A DNA stretch of 64,000 nt. Source: Lentisphaerales bacterium (GTDB lineage: Bacteria; Verrucomicrobiota; Lentisphaeria; Lentisphaerales; Lentisphaeraceae). The stretch lies in the NCBI GenBank assembly GCA_022446985.1, contig JAKVBD010000002.1:62001-126000 (forward strand), read 5' to 3'. Both the position numbers and the translations under genes were made by a program. The notes beneath the pieces are model-generated. The model ran no database searches. It saw nothing but the letters and a program-made list of their open reading frames with translations, and was not told the DNA's origin. Positions 55,396 through 64,000 of this stretch are shown piece after piece (position 1 is the first letter of the stretch; every line of letters begins with the position of its first letter).

Positions 55396-56008
55396 TCGGA
55401 AATTCCAACAACTGCCTTATGTTTTTGACTTCCTTTTGGAATCTGGCCTTTACTCTGGAGCGCAGCATGTAAACGGTATTTTCTTTAACACCCAGTTTAT
55501 CGGCGATTTCTTTGACGGACAAGCCATCCAAAGTCAAAGAAAAAATCTCCATAGCATTTCCAGAAAAATAAGGTTTTATGTGTTCGATAGCAATGGTGAT
55601 CACATATGCTTTCCATTCACTTTCAATGAGCTTCTGAAACTCATTATCGTTAGAGTCCTCACCGAGTGAATCGATACTTATTGACAAGCCCTCTGCAGTG
55701 ACTATGGCTTCCTGAGTTCGCTTCTTAGAGTTAAAAAACTTGTAGACGTCATTTCGAATTACCGTTCCCAGCCAACCTCGAAAACTGGCATTTTCATGTT
55801 CCATATCGAACTTTGAAAGACTCTTCCACAATTTCAGCAAAATATTTTGCTGCAAATCTTTGTAATCTTCAGTTGAGACTCCCAGTTTCATGATAATGAT
55901 GCGAATAAAATCTTCATAATAAACAGCAAACTCCTCGAAAGCCTTGTGATCATTTTGATCTGCAGCCCGCAGTAAAAGTGATTTCCGAGTATTCCACCGT
56001 TCGTTCAT
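55385..56008 (-). CDS. ECF-type sigma-70 family factor
   Basis: A 207-residue two-region sigma factor, paralogue of the one at 26448: MNERWNTRKSLLLRAADQND against MSDENWNTRLSLLQRAKNPDD at the start. Region 2: YKDLQQNILLKLWKSLSKFD and FRGWLGTVIRNDVYKFFNSK; region 4: LSVKEIADKLGVKENTVYML. Partnered with the kinase by an 11-bp overlap; no anti-sigma gene. The promoter lies in 56009-56040. Target genes are unknown; nearby DUF1552/DUF1592 genes are candidates. Confidence 0.9.
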   Translation of the reverse strand: MNERWNTRKSLLLRAADQNDHKAFEEFAVYYEDFIRIIIMKLGVSTEDYKDLQQNILLKLWKSLSKFDMEHENASFRGWLGTVIRNDVYKFFNSKKRTQEAIVTAEGLSISIDSLGEDSNDNEFQKLIESEWKAYVITIAIEHIKPYFSGNAMEIFSLTLDGLSVKEIADKLGVKENTVYMLRSRVKARFQKEVKNIRQLLEFPNEE

Positions 56009-56147
56009 TTATTATCCTTCTTTCTCATACTTAATCTATTGTAAAAAGAAAATACTTTCCAGACAAAGATTCTCTCTGAACAATTAGAAAAAAGTTGCCC
56101 CACCAAAAAATTGATAAGGCAACAGCAATGAAGAATAGTTAAGAGTA

Positions 56148-57440
56148 TTAAGGATTGAGAGAAATGAACAGTTCGTGTTTTAGCGGCTGAATAGCCTGTT
56201 TTACTTTTTCCACGTGGCCTTGATGTTTTAGCATATATTTGCGGACAATATTTTTCGTAAATGCAGTCGACTCTTTATCTCCCTTAAAATCTTGTTGTAT
56301 CGCTCTTAAGCCGCTAAAAGATCTTTTCACAAACGATGTTTCAAAACTCTGCTTATGGTAAATCAAATTACTGATATTCAGGAATGAGCTTTGGAAAGGA
56401 TTTTCGATAAATTCGTTCGCCAGATTAATGCCTTTCGCTAATTCTTCTTTGTTAAAAGTCTTGGTTTTAGTTCCCCAGCGAATTGAGGCTGTTTTTGTTG
56501 GGATATTTCTCACTTTAAGTTCAAAGTTATTGAATTTTTCCTGAAAGTCGATAAATGGTAAAACGCCCAGCAGGTTATTTTCATTGTTTAGCCTGTTATC
56601 TGATTGAAAGCAAAAAGGATACTTTGAACTTTCAATATTCAGCTTCGCTTCTAATGCTCCAAAGTGAGACTTCTGTAAAATATGCCCATGACTCATATCT
56701 ATCTTTTCATTTTTAAAATCGACATTTATTTCAGCTATTTTCTCAGGTAAGTCAAGACTGCTCAAGAAGCTATATGCCATAAGAAAATGGCCGTTCTTTT
56801 CCGGATGAATACCATCGCGCCCACCGACAACATATTTTTCGCCATACTGCTTTTTGGCACTGAGCATAAATTTCATCATCTGACCGTGAATATCACTAAA
56901 GCTAAGTTCATTGGTCTTGGCTATCTCTTTGACGATTTTAGCGAGCTTTGCCAGGTTTGCATTGTAGAACTTATCTGCATCCGGATTATTTCTTTGCCAG
57001 CTTTCTGAGTCTACAACTCCAGGAGCCCCAACAATTGTTCTAATGTTCTTAGATTTTAAAAACTTAACAATGGTCTCCATTCCTTTTCGGTAAGCTTCAC
57101 CGATAAAGTCCTCGTAAGGGCGATATTTGCCATCATTCATGCCATAACAAGTTGTTACGACGGTTGGTTTCCAGGCCATGAGGTCAAACTCCATGCGTCT
57201 GGTAAAAGCCGGTGCTGTCTCGCCGCCCCAACCGAACTGCATGACTTTGAGGTTCAATTCAGATAGACACAAAGTTAAGTAGAGCTCAAGGTACCTACTG
57301 TAACATTTCTGTTCTGTGATGGAATCTCCAATAATCGCGACTTTATCTCCCTTCTGTAAAGTGAGCGTTTCTGCGAAAGATGCGCTTATAAAGCACAGTA
57401 GAAATAATGAGCTCAAGAATCTTACTTTAAGCACCGACAT
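56148..57440 (-). CDS. Secreted SGNH/GDSL hydrolase
   Basis: A 430-residue exported esterase. Signal peptide about 1-23. SGNH blocks: GDSITE (Ser40), GWGGET (Gly73), GMND (Asn102) and DGIHPEKNGH (Asp209, His212). The C-terminal 200 residues form an extra strand-rich and helical region of unknown role. The domain deacylates or deacetylates lipids or carbohydrates; in this setting removal of acetyl groups from polysaccharide is plausible. A CTGTATAGA element stands 54 bases upstream on the same strand, shared in a divergent arrangement with the pilin-like gene. Confidence 0.9.
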   Translation of the reverse strand: MSVLKVRFLSSLFLLCFISASFAETLTLQKGDKVAIIGDSITEQKCYSRYLELYLTLCLSELNLKVMQFGWGGETAPAFTRRMEFDLMAWKPTVVTTCYGMNDGKYRPYEDFIGEAYRKGMETIVKFLKSKNIRTIVGAPGVVDSESWQRNNPDADKFYNANLAKLAKIVKEIAKTNELSFSDIHGQMMKFMLSAKKQYGEKYVVGGRDGIHPEKNGHFLMAYSFLSSLDLPEKIAEINVDFKNEKIDMSHGHILQKSHFGALEAKLNIESSKYPFCFQSDNRLNNENNLLGVLPFIDFQEKFNNFELKVRNIPTKTASIRWGTKTKTFNKEELAKGINLANEFIENPFQSSFLNISNLIYHKQSFETSFVKRSFSGLRAIQQDFKGDKESTAFTKNIVRKYMLKHQGHVEKVKQAIQPLKHELFISLNP

Positions 57441-57490
57441 TAACCTCTTGTGTTATCAATTTATAACTCAGTCAATCCTAAGGCTGGTCT

Positions 57491-57503
57491 GCATCTATAC
57501 AGT
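57491..57503 (-). promoter_or_regulatory. CTGTATAGA element (copy B, minus strand)
   Basis: The minus strand reads ACTGTATAGATGC. Distance from the end of TATAGA to the ATG of the SGNH hydrolase is 54 bases. It is divergent to copy C, 30 bases away. Confidence 0.55.
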
Positions 57504-57532
57504 AAAAGATAATTTTTCTATTTTTTTCATAA

Positions 57533-57544
57533 CTGTATAGAAAC
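57533..57544 (+). promoter_or_regulatory. CTGTATAGA element (copy C)
   Basis: CTGTATAGAAAC, identical over 12 bases to copy A, followed by the perfect inverted repeat TGAATC/GATTCA (57545-57563). TATAGA ends 52 bases before the ATG at 57593. Confidence 0.55.
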
Positions 57545-57592
57545 TGAATCTATCTGGGATTCATGGGTTAAGTGCATGTAATAGGCGGAAAG

Positions 57593-58321
57593 ATGGTATT
57601 TATTTATTTGAAGAAATTTACACTGATAGAATTACTCGTTGTCATAGCCATAATTGGTATCTTAACAAGTATTCTTATGCCTTCTATTACTGGAGCAAGA
57701 ACCAAGGCTAAATCAGCAGTCTGCAAAAATAATCTCAAGCAAATGATCATTGGCCAATTTCTCTACAGTGAAGATAACCAGGAGCGGATCTTTGCCACTT
57801 TTTATGGTTCTGAATGGGTTCATCAAACAGGCTGGAGAGGTGCCGATGCGGTCCATCAACCCGGTGAAGACTTTTTCGATGGCAATACAGGATTCCTCGA
57901 ACCTTACACAGGTGATCGCTACTCTAAAACTTATAATTGCCCAGCGACTGATTACGATAATTCCTCCGAAGTATTCCGTATTGACGAAGGGAGGAGCTAT
58001 GAAGGTTTCATGCAACGCAATAATAATCTTCCTGAAAATATCCACCAGGCCTACTTTACTCTTGGTAATGCCCGTCTTTTTGACGATGCTCCACGCAAGC
58101 CATTTTTCTGGGATTACACCGCGCCCATTGGAGACACGACAGAGGGTAACATGAAAAGTATTGGCGGCACTTCAGTTCATGGCAATACTGGTCGACTCAA
58201 CCTGGCCATAACAGATGGCTCTGTCATTGTTATGACTTTCCCTACTACTCAATGGTCATTATTTAATAATGTTAATTGGGTACCGTACTTTGAAAGTGCA
58301 CTCGGTGAAAGCCCTAACTAA
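57593..58321 (+). CDS. Prepilin-like type II secretion-family protein
   Basis: A 242-residue pseudopilin-like protein with [20 protein letters not shown] at its start; Glu at +5 and the long helix are intact. The exported part has [20 protein letters not shown] and a C-terminal [15 protein letters not shown] in place of the usual YADGH signature. ATG 57593 (GGCGG just upstream) is preferred over GTG 57572; TTG 57608 (MKKFTL) is also possible. It has its own CTGTATAGA element, divergent from that of the SGNH hydrolase gene. Confidence 0.87.
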   Translation: MVFIYLKKFTLIELLVVIAIIGILTSILMPSITGARTKAKSAVCKNNLKQMIIGQFLYSEDNQERIFATFYGSEWVHQTGWRGADAVHQPGEDFFDGNTGFLEPYTGDRYSKTYNCPATDYDNSSEVFRIDEGRSYEGFMQRNNNLPENIHQAYFTLGNARLFDDAPRKPFFWDYTAPIGDTTEGNMKSIGGTSVHGNTGRLNLAITDGSVIVMTFPTTQWSLFNNVNWVPYFESALGESPN

Positions 58322-58530
58322 ACTCTCTTAACTCTTTATATACAGAACCTTCCTTAGACACGATCAACAAGATCTTGAAGAGTTTTACAAGGCAAAGTTT
58401 ATTGATAAACAAACTATACTTTTAAACAGCCACTATCTTGTAGATCCATTAAATTCTTTTGAACCTGTCCGAATCATAACCATGAATTTACTGGTACTCC
58501 TTATAAAAAAACAAAAAAAAGTTTCAACTG

Positions 58531-58542
58531 CTGTATAGATCC
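58531..58542 (+). promoter_or_regulatory. CTGTATAGA element (copy D)
   Basis: CTGTATAGATCC, followed by the inverted repeat CCCTA/TAGGG (58546-58565). TATAGA ends 52 bases before the ATG of the CxxCH propeller gene. The stretch 58322-58530 before it shows no gene. Confidence 0.55.
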
Positions 58543-58590
58543 ACACCCTAAATCTAATTCTAGGGCTAAATAACAATCTCGGTGGTTTGA

Positions 58591-61206
58591 ATGCATAAAT
58601 TTTTAAAACCTTTCCTTATATTCTGTTTGTCAGCCAGCTGTCTCTTGGCAGAAGAGAATCCTCTTCCAACAGAAAACTCTTTTCAATTCCACAAAGACTT
58701 CAATGATTTAAAAATAGAGACCTTTGCCAAGTCACCGATGATCAACAGTCCGGTTGCAATGGATGTCGATTACCAAGGCAGGCTCTGGGTTGCCGATGAC
58801 CTTGCTAAAATTGATAAAAAGACCCGACGTGGCGGCCGCATTCTTGTTCTTGAAGACATCAACAACGATGGTAAAGCCGATAAAGCTACTCAATTCGGTC
58901 CAAAACTGACTTCCATGCCACTGGGAATTGCCGTCTACGACAACGTCATTGTCGTTTCTCTTTCCCCTGACCTCATCGTTTTCACTGACGTCAATCGCAA
59001 TGGCAAATTTGAAGAAGATATCGACAACAAAGAAGTCCTCATGACCGGCTTTCACGGCTTTGATCACGATCACAGTCTGCACGCCGTCGTAGGTGCGCCC
59101 AATGGCCAATGGTACCTCAGTACTGGAAATAATGGCGCCGACATTAAGACTAAAGACGGTAAAGAATTTCACGTCAGCAGTTACTACAGCCGTAATCCAG
59201 AAAGCATGGGCAAGAAAAGTTCAGACGGGCACACTTACGTCGGTGGCTTTGGCATGAGTCTGAATCCGGATGGCACAAATGCCGAAATTATTTTTCAAAA
59301 TGCCCGAAATACTCACGATATGTTCGTGACTTCATTTGGCGATCTTTACCAGAGCGATAATGATGACCCGGCGCACGCTCGTGTTGCCTGGACGATGAAA
59401 CACAGTAACTATGGCTACGCCAGTCTTGAAGATGGCAGCCGTTCCTGGGAAGAATCCGGAAAATCATGGGAAGAAGGTAAAGTTACCGCCTACTCTTTGA
59501 AGGTTGACCGTCACGCTCGTTTCAACAAGGCTCACTGGCGCGAAAATTACCCCGGCACCACTCCTCCGGGTTCTATGTGGGGTTCAGGTGCTCCTACTGG
59601 CTGTATCTTTATCGAAGGCGATGAACTGGGTGAAAAGTACCGCGGTAAATTCATTATCTGCGAAACCGTCAACAAAGCTCTCTTCAGCTTTGATCCAAAG
59701 CTTAAAGATACTGAAATAGAAATGGGATTAAAAACCGATTTCCTGACCCTTAAACCTGGAGATAAATCAGCATTTCTACCAACGGATATTGTCCTTGATC
59801 TGAATGGCTCGGCCTATATATCAGACTGGAACTCATACAGTAATGGTCGCGGCCGTGGTAACGCTCAAGGCGCCATTTATAAAATCAGTTGCAAAGCTGC
59901 GATGCCAAAGAAACCTACAGTTGACTTCAACACGACAGCAGGTCTAATCGAAGCATTAAAAAGTCCGGCAGTAAGTGTTCGGTGGGTTGCTGTCGACCGC
60001 CTTAAAAAGAAAAAAGGTATTTTCCCTGAGCTCAAGAAGTTCTATGAATCGACAAATAATAAATGGTACAAAGCCAGAGCTGTTTGGCTCATGGGACTCA
60101 TAAAAGATGTGAATGGCAAGAAATTCATAGAAAGCTTAATGAATCATACTGATCCGCAATTCAGAATCCTCGCTATGCGTACTCTGATCTACAGTTATCC
60201 GCAAGAGAAAATGAAGTATCTCAAGCTTGCTGTAAGAGATACACACAATGCCGTGAAACGCGAAGTCGCAGTCAATCTTCGCGATGCTTCTTATGAAGAT
60301 TCAAAACAAATGCTCAAAGAAATCGTTAAAGCCTACGATGGTAAAAACCGCTACTACCTGGAAGCTCTGGGAACTGCAGCGACCGGCAAAGAAAAAGAAG
60401 TCTACAATGAACTTGTCAGACCGACTCTTCCTGAACTTGCAAAGTGGAATGATCTGCACAAAAGGCTCGCCTGGCGCTTAAGAAGCTCTGAAGCTTTAGA
60501 TGATTTCATGAACTGCCTGATCGTTCAAAAACCTGATCTTGAAGAATTCCGTCGGTGGATCATGACTTTCTCTTTGGCTTACACTCCTGAGGAGCAAGCT
60601 GCCAATTACCATAGAATTAAAAACTTAAATACTGTTTTCAACCAGGATGACTTCCAAAGTACGACTCATGAAGTCCTCGAAAAAGACCTGGTAGATAAAA
60701 AGCCTGAAGTCATGGCTATGAGTTACGAATTCCCGAAAGCCTATGGTTCTCCAACCACATTAAGTGCCTCAAAAGAAATCGCCAAGCTCTCAGGTAACGC
60801 TCTAAAAGGCCAATATAAAATCGGCCTCTGTTACACCTGCCATAAAGTCAACAATGTCGGAGGAACTTTCGGCCCTGACTTAAGCAGCTGGGCGCGCAAT
60901 ACATCACTTGAAGAAGTCATCGAGAGTATCGTTCACCCATCAGCTAGAATCGCTCACGGCTACGAAAAAGTCGTCATTGTTGAAAACGACAAGTACCGGG
61001 TCGAAGGTATACAAACCGGCTATGGTTACCATGCCGGTAGCATAAAGGTCAAAACTGTCGGAGGCCAAACTGTAAAACTTGCCTTCCGCCGCAGTAAAGC
61101 CAGAATCAAAAAACTGGAAAATCATTCATGGATGCCAAGTGCATCTACCATGGGTCTCAGCGATCAAGACGTACGTGACATAGCGGCCTATCTAAAATCT
61201 CTTTAA
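58591..61206 (+). CDS. PVC-type secreted beta-propeller/HEAT/cytochrome c protein
   Basis: An 871-residue exported protein with three parts: a sorbosone-dehydrogenase-like propeller (about 30-430; VAMDVDYQGRLWVADD, ILVLEDINNDGKADKATQF, MPLGIAVYDNVIVVSLSPDL), a HEAT-like helical region (about 440-700) and a C-terminal haem domain with Cys747-Tyr-Thr-Cys750-His751 and GGTFGPDLSSW. This matches the planctomycete/verrucomicrobial membrane-bound dehydrogenase and CxxCH haem domain families (TIGR02604, TIGR02603). Probably a sugar oxidase feeding electrons to its own haem. Likely regulated by the element at 58531; ends in a terminator. Confidence 0.9.
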   Translation: MHKFLKPFLIFCLSASCLLAEENPLPTENSFQFHKDFNDLKIETFAKSPMINSPVAMDVDYQGRLWVADDLAKIDKKTRRGGRILVLEDINNDGKADKATQFGPKLTSMPLGIAVYDNVIVVSLSPDLIVFTDVNRNGKFEEDIDNKEVLMTGFHGFDHDHSLHAVVGAPNGQWYLSTGNNGADIKTKDGKEFHVSSYYSRNPESMGKKSSDGHTYVGGFGMSLNPDGTNAEIIFQNARNTHDMFVTSFGDLYQSDNDDPAHARVAWTMKHSNYGYASLEDGSRSWEESGKSWEEGKVTAYSLKVDRHARFNKAHWRENYPGTTPPGSMWGSGAPTGCIFIEGDELGEKYRGKFIICETVNKALFSFDPKLKDTEIEMGLKTDFLTLKPGDKSAFLPTDIVLDLNGSAYISDWNSYSNGRGRGNAQGAIYKISCKAAMPKKPTVDFNTTAGLIEALKSPAVSVRWVAVDRLKKKKGIFPELKKFYESTNNKWYKARAVWLMGLIKDVNGKKFIESLMNHTDPQFRILAMRTLIYSYPQEKMKYLKLAVRDTHNAVKREVAVNLRDASYEDSKQMLKEIVKAYDGKNRYYLEALGTAATGKEKEVYNELVRPTLPELAKWNDLHKRLAWRLRSSEALDDFMNCLIVQKPDLEEFRRWIMTFSLAYTPEEQAANYHRIKNLNTVFNQDDFQSTTHEVLEKDLVDKKPEVMAMSYEFPKAYGSPTTLSASKEIAKLSGNALKGQYKIGLCYTCHKVNNVGGTFGPDLSSWARNTSLEEVIESIVHPSARIAHGYEKVVIVENDKYRVEGIQTGYGYHAGSIKVKTVGGQTVKLAFRRSKARIKKLENHSWMPSASTMGLSDQDVRDIAAYLKSL

Positions 61207-61230
61207 TCCTTTAGTTGTGAGAGGAGGATT

Positions 61231-61258
61231 AGGTGCGGTGAAAGCCGCACCTTTTTTT
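61231..61258 (+). terminator. Rho-independent terminator after the CxxCH propeller gene
   Basis: Stem AGGTGCGG / CCGCACCT (8 bp) with loop TGAAAG, followed by TTTTTT. Confidence 0.92.
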
Positions 61259-61447
61259 ATCTATTACCTTAAATGGATCAAAAATCTTATACTGCGAAAC
61301 TGCGAATTCGCCACTCTCCTCAATTTACCTGAACGACTTTATTTGATACCAGAAAATAAAAATGCCAAAAATAACAAAGTTTGTTGAGATCCCTAAGTCT
61401 AGAGTCGTTTTCTGGTTAATTATCAGTTAATTAAGGACTCTGCCAAC

Positions 61448-64000
61448 ATGCTTAAGATACTTCTCACAGTCGCGTTTTATTTACTCTTTTCGATTCAATC
61501 GTCAGCTCAGAATTCAACTGTGGACATCTTTATAATAGCGGGGCAATCAAATGCGGCAGGAAGAGGGGTTGTCAGTAATTTAACTGAATTACAAAAAACA
61601 CAGAACGCTCAGTTCTTTGGCTCCTGGCACAAGTTTTTAAATAACGCCACCAGTGAATCACCACAGTATCATTCAGGCTGGTTGCCACAAACAATTGCAG
61701 GAAAAACAAGAGCCGGCATAAGTACTCAAAATAACGGCAACTACAGCGAAACATTTGTCAACAGTGACTGGTTTGGCCCAGAAATAGGCTTCGTCAAAAG
61801 AGCAAATGAAATCAACCTGACTCCTAATCCCATGGCAATCATAAAGTATACCGTCGATGGTTCTGCACTCATTGCCGATCCTGCAACTACCTATCAGGTA
61901 TCTGATTGGGACACAGTTAAGACCGGCTTTGCAGATGGTGATTGTTGGAAAGGTTTTAAAGCTGCACTGACTGCGGCAGTCGACAGTCTACCTGAAGATA
62001 CGACTCCAAATTTCAAAGGAATGATCTGGTGGCAAGGTGAAAACGGCACAAATGCTACCGACTTAAAAGTTTTTATAACTGCAGTTAGAAATCATCTTGG
62101 TGCAAATTTTGGAGTTCAAAAATCTTCTCAATTTCCAGTAATCATCACCGGCAATAAATTTTGGGGTGCCGGCTTAAAAACAAATGTTGCAGACCTCGAT
62201 GACTACGTTGGCTTTATCGATTCTGTGACTTACGGACAAATTGGCGGTTATACAAATACACACATTGGCAGTGGAGAAAATGGCCAGTCACTCGACGTCG
62301 ATGACAATGGTACCAATGACGTTTTTGATATTGGCCAGGCTTATGCTAATGAAATGGCCCTGCTTATCGACACTCCAGAAACTGAAGTCACAACTTATCA
62401 GATTAACTTTATCAATGTTGATGGCTCAGAGACCTCTCAAACTGTCAATAAAGAAGAAGTTGCCACTCCTCCCGCCGGCTTAAATACTACGGACAAAAAA
62501 TTCACCGAATGGCCGACTATTAAACCGGCATATAAAAACACGACTTACACGGCTCTATATGAAGACGTAGTAACCGGGGGCGGAAATATAGTCGACGTCT
62601 TTATCGCAACCGGTCAATCAAATGCAGTTTACCCGCTCTATAACGGTGAAGATAATAAATATGCCTTTGGTCGTGGAGTTCAGGAAAAGTTGACTGCTTC
62701 TGGCCAATTCTCCAATCCAACGGTTGTCTTAGCTGGAGAACCTGGACGCCCGATAGCTTACTGGTGGGCAGAGTTTTGGCCGGGGGCTTACAACGGTTAT
62801 GACTCTCAGTTTTTTGATATCAACAATAATGGAACAGGTAAACTAGAAGCAAAGATCAATCAGATTCTGGCTAATGGAGATACTCCTCGTTTCCGTGGAA
62901 TATTCTGGTTTCAGGGAGAAAGCGACGGCCTGGGTCCATACGCCACAGCTGATACTTCACAGGAAAATTACCAGGCACGCTGGTCAGGACTCCTGGAGCA
63001 ACTGAATACAGACCTGCAGGCCGCCGGCTTGAGCCATAGCGATTATCATTTTGTTTTCAATACGGTGTCTGAGTCTGGCAATAAAATCAATCAGATTCTC
63101 ACTAATGTGGCAAATACAAACTCTAAAGGGGCAATCTATGATGCGGTAAATTCCCCTTATCATGATCAAGATGTTATTATTGAGAAAGCTTATGGCAACC
63201 TGCATGACTACGACCATTTTTCAGTTGGTACGGCAAATGCCCAGCTCTTTATCGATTCATTTTTAAATATTCAGCCTCCAAATAATAGCACTGACAATTC
63301 AACTGCTGGAGTTTCACTGACTCTTTCTCAAACTACAAATGCCGGTCAAGGGGTGACAAGTATTGATCTTACATCCCAAGGCGGTCTTGACTGGGCAGTC
63401 TGGAATGGAGGTAACTCAACTCCAAACCAAAGTATGGCAGGAGGAAGTGGCTTCAGCGGTTTATCTGCAATAGGTTCGACAACTTTTGGCAATGGGTTTT
63501 TCCACAGCCAGAACAGTTACAACTGGTCAAATGCCTCTGAACAAAATTCAGGCTCCACTACATTGGCGGGGAATGCTACAATCTCATCAATGGGAGATGG
63601 CGTAAGTTTAACAGTAACTGTCGATTCTGCGGGTTCATACCAACTTAAATTCTATGCCTCCACCTATGACGTCAACCTCACTGCAACCGCAGCTCTTTCA
63701 TCGGGAAGTTTTTCTGATTCAGTAGTCGGCAACTATGTTAAAAACAGCGTTGAAAAATATGAATATACCATCGATTTCACAACCCAGGGCGCAGATACTT
63801 TGACTCTGGATCTGACTAAAAGCGATGGAGCAAGTTTTATCTTTGCTCAGGAAGCTTTTTCGCTTAAGGCGATGAATATTATTGATGACGACACTGATGA
63901 CACTGACGACTCGGACAATGAAGGTCAAGACACAAATGACAATGACCAAACTTTATTTGAAGGAGCAACAATTTGGGATGGACAGGCAAATGACAATCTC
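61448..64000 (+). CDS. Large secreted protein with two SASA (acetylesterase) domains, truncated by the window
   Basis: An open frame of 851 codons running off the right end. Signal peptide about 1-20 (ending SSA). SASA domain 1 (about 24-300): AGQSN at 31-35 and MIWWQGEN. A short strand-rich module (about 315-375; YQINFINVDGSETS, AYKNTTYTALYE) resembles InlB-type B-repeats. SASA domain 2 (about 383-610): TGQSN near 388-392, IFWFQGESDG and DYDHFS. Then a strand-rich sandwich (about 620-800) and an Asp-rich linker (DDDTDDTDDSDNEGQD). SASA enzymes remove O-acetyl groups from sialic acid or other sugars. Start ATG with AAGGA upstream. The true end and any anchor or C-terminal domains are outside the window. 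Confidence 0.88.
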   Translation, partial: MLKILLTVAFYLLFSIQSSAQNSTVDIFIIAGQSNAAGRGVVSNLTELQKTQNAQFFGSWHKFLNNATSESPQYHSGWLPQTIAGKTRAGISTQNNGNYSETFVNSDWFGPEIGFVKRANEINLTPNPMAIIKYTVDGSALIADPATTYQVSDWDTVKTGFADGDCWKGFKAALTAAVDSLPEDTTPNFKGMIWWQGENGTNATDLKVFITAVRNHLGANFGVQKSSQFPVIITGNKFWGAGLKTNVADLDDYVGFIDSVTYGQIGGYTNTHIGSGENGQSLDVDDNGTNDVFDIGQAYANEMALLIDTPETEVTTYQINFINVDGSETSQTVNKEEVATPPAGLNTTDKKFTEWPTIKPAYKNTTYTALYEDVVTGGGNIVDVFIATGQSNAVYPLYNGEDNKYAFGRGVQEKLTASGQFSNPTVVLAGEPGRPIAYWWAEFWPGAYNGYDSQFFDINNNGTGKLEAKINQILANGDTPRFRGIFWFQGESDGLGPYATADTSQENYQARWSGLLEQLNTDLQAAGLSHSDYHFVFNTVSESGNKINQILTNVANTNSKGAIYDAVNSPYHDQDVIIEKAYGNLHDYDHFSVGTANAQLFIDSFLNIQPPNNSTDNSTAGVSLTLSQTTNAGQGVTSIDLTSQGGLDWAVWNGGNSTPNQSMAGGSGFSGLSAIGSTTFGNGFFHSQNSYNWSNASEQNSGSTTLAGNATISSMGDGVSLTVTVDSAGSYQLKFYASTYDVNLTATAALSSGSFSDSVVGNYVKNSVEKYEYTIDFTTQGADTLTLDLTKSDGASFIFAQEAFSLKAMNIIDDDTDDTDDSDNEGQDTNDNDQTLFEGATIWDGQANDNL

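Overview
The window looks like a chromosome segment of a marine Lentisphaerae bacterium, most like Lentisphaera; this is inferred from gene content, as no rRNA or marker gene is present. The signs are several prepilin-like proteins starting with an [16 protein letters not shown]-type helix, three formylglycine sulfatases, three pairs of DUF1552 and DUF1592/cytochrome proteins, a PVC-type CxxCH propeller protein, and ECF sigma factors paired with Ser/Thr kinases.

Layout. (1) 47-7503: the end of a co-directional flagellar cluster: an FlgN-like chaperone, an NtrB/NtrC-type pair (FlrB/FlrC-like), a Maf-type flagellin glycosyltransferase, FliS, small unknown proteins, a lipoprotein, then an FlgM-like anti-sigma factor behind a near-perfect sigma-28 promoter, closed by a terminator. 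(2) 7594-9221: a serine hydrolase and a degenerate lone receiver. (3) 9372-29921: a degradative region with DUF1592/DUF1552 pairs, two sulfatases, a secreted beta-sandwich protein, a SWIM-SNF2 helicase, and the first ECF sigma/kinase pair. A four-helix-bundle gene flanked by repeats sits inside it. (4) 29922-34065: three tandem ~90-bp two-hairpin units that look like undescribed small RNAs, an nfeD/stomatin operon, two convergent decayed pilin genes whose stops overlap, and REP-like and heptamer repeats. (5) 34066-49320: a PQQ propeller, a toroid protein with a TonB-like N-terminus, pilins (one tandem duplication), a lactonase-fold propeller, PhoD, a third sulfatase, an esterase, PpnN, and more pseudogenes. 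(6) 49444-64000: the third DUF1592/DUF1552 pair facing the second kinase/sigma pair, an SGNH hydrolase, a pilin, a CxxCH propeller protein, and the start of a large two-domain SASA esterase that runs off the window.

How the parts fit. Most of the non-flagellar part encodes exported proteins suited to breaking down sulfated, acetylated polymers (sulfatases, esterases, SASA, SGNH, phosphatase, redox cytochromes). Two sigma-factor/kinase pairs sit beside DUF1552/DUF1592 pairs and may form one recurring module. A conserved CTGTATAGA element lies about 50 bp upstream of four genes in region 6 and suggests a shared regulon. The most novel signals are the small-RNA array, this element with its leader hairpins, the repeated sigma/kinase-DUF1552/1592 arrangement, and the active birth and death of pilin genes.
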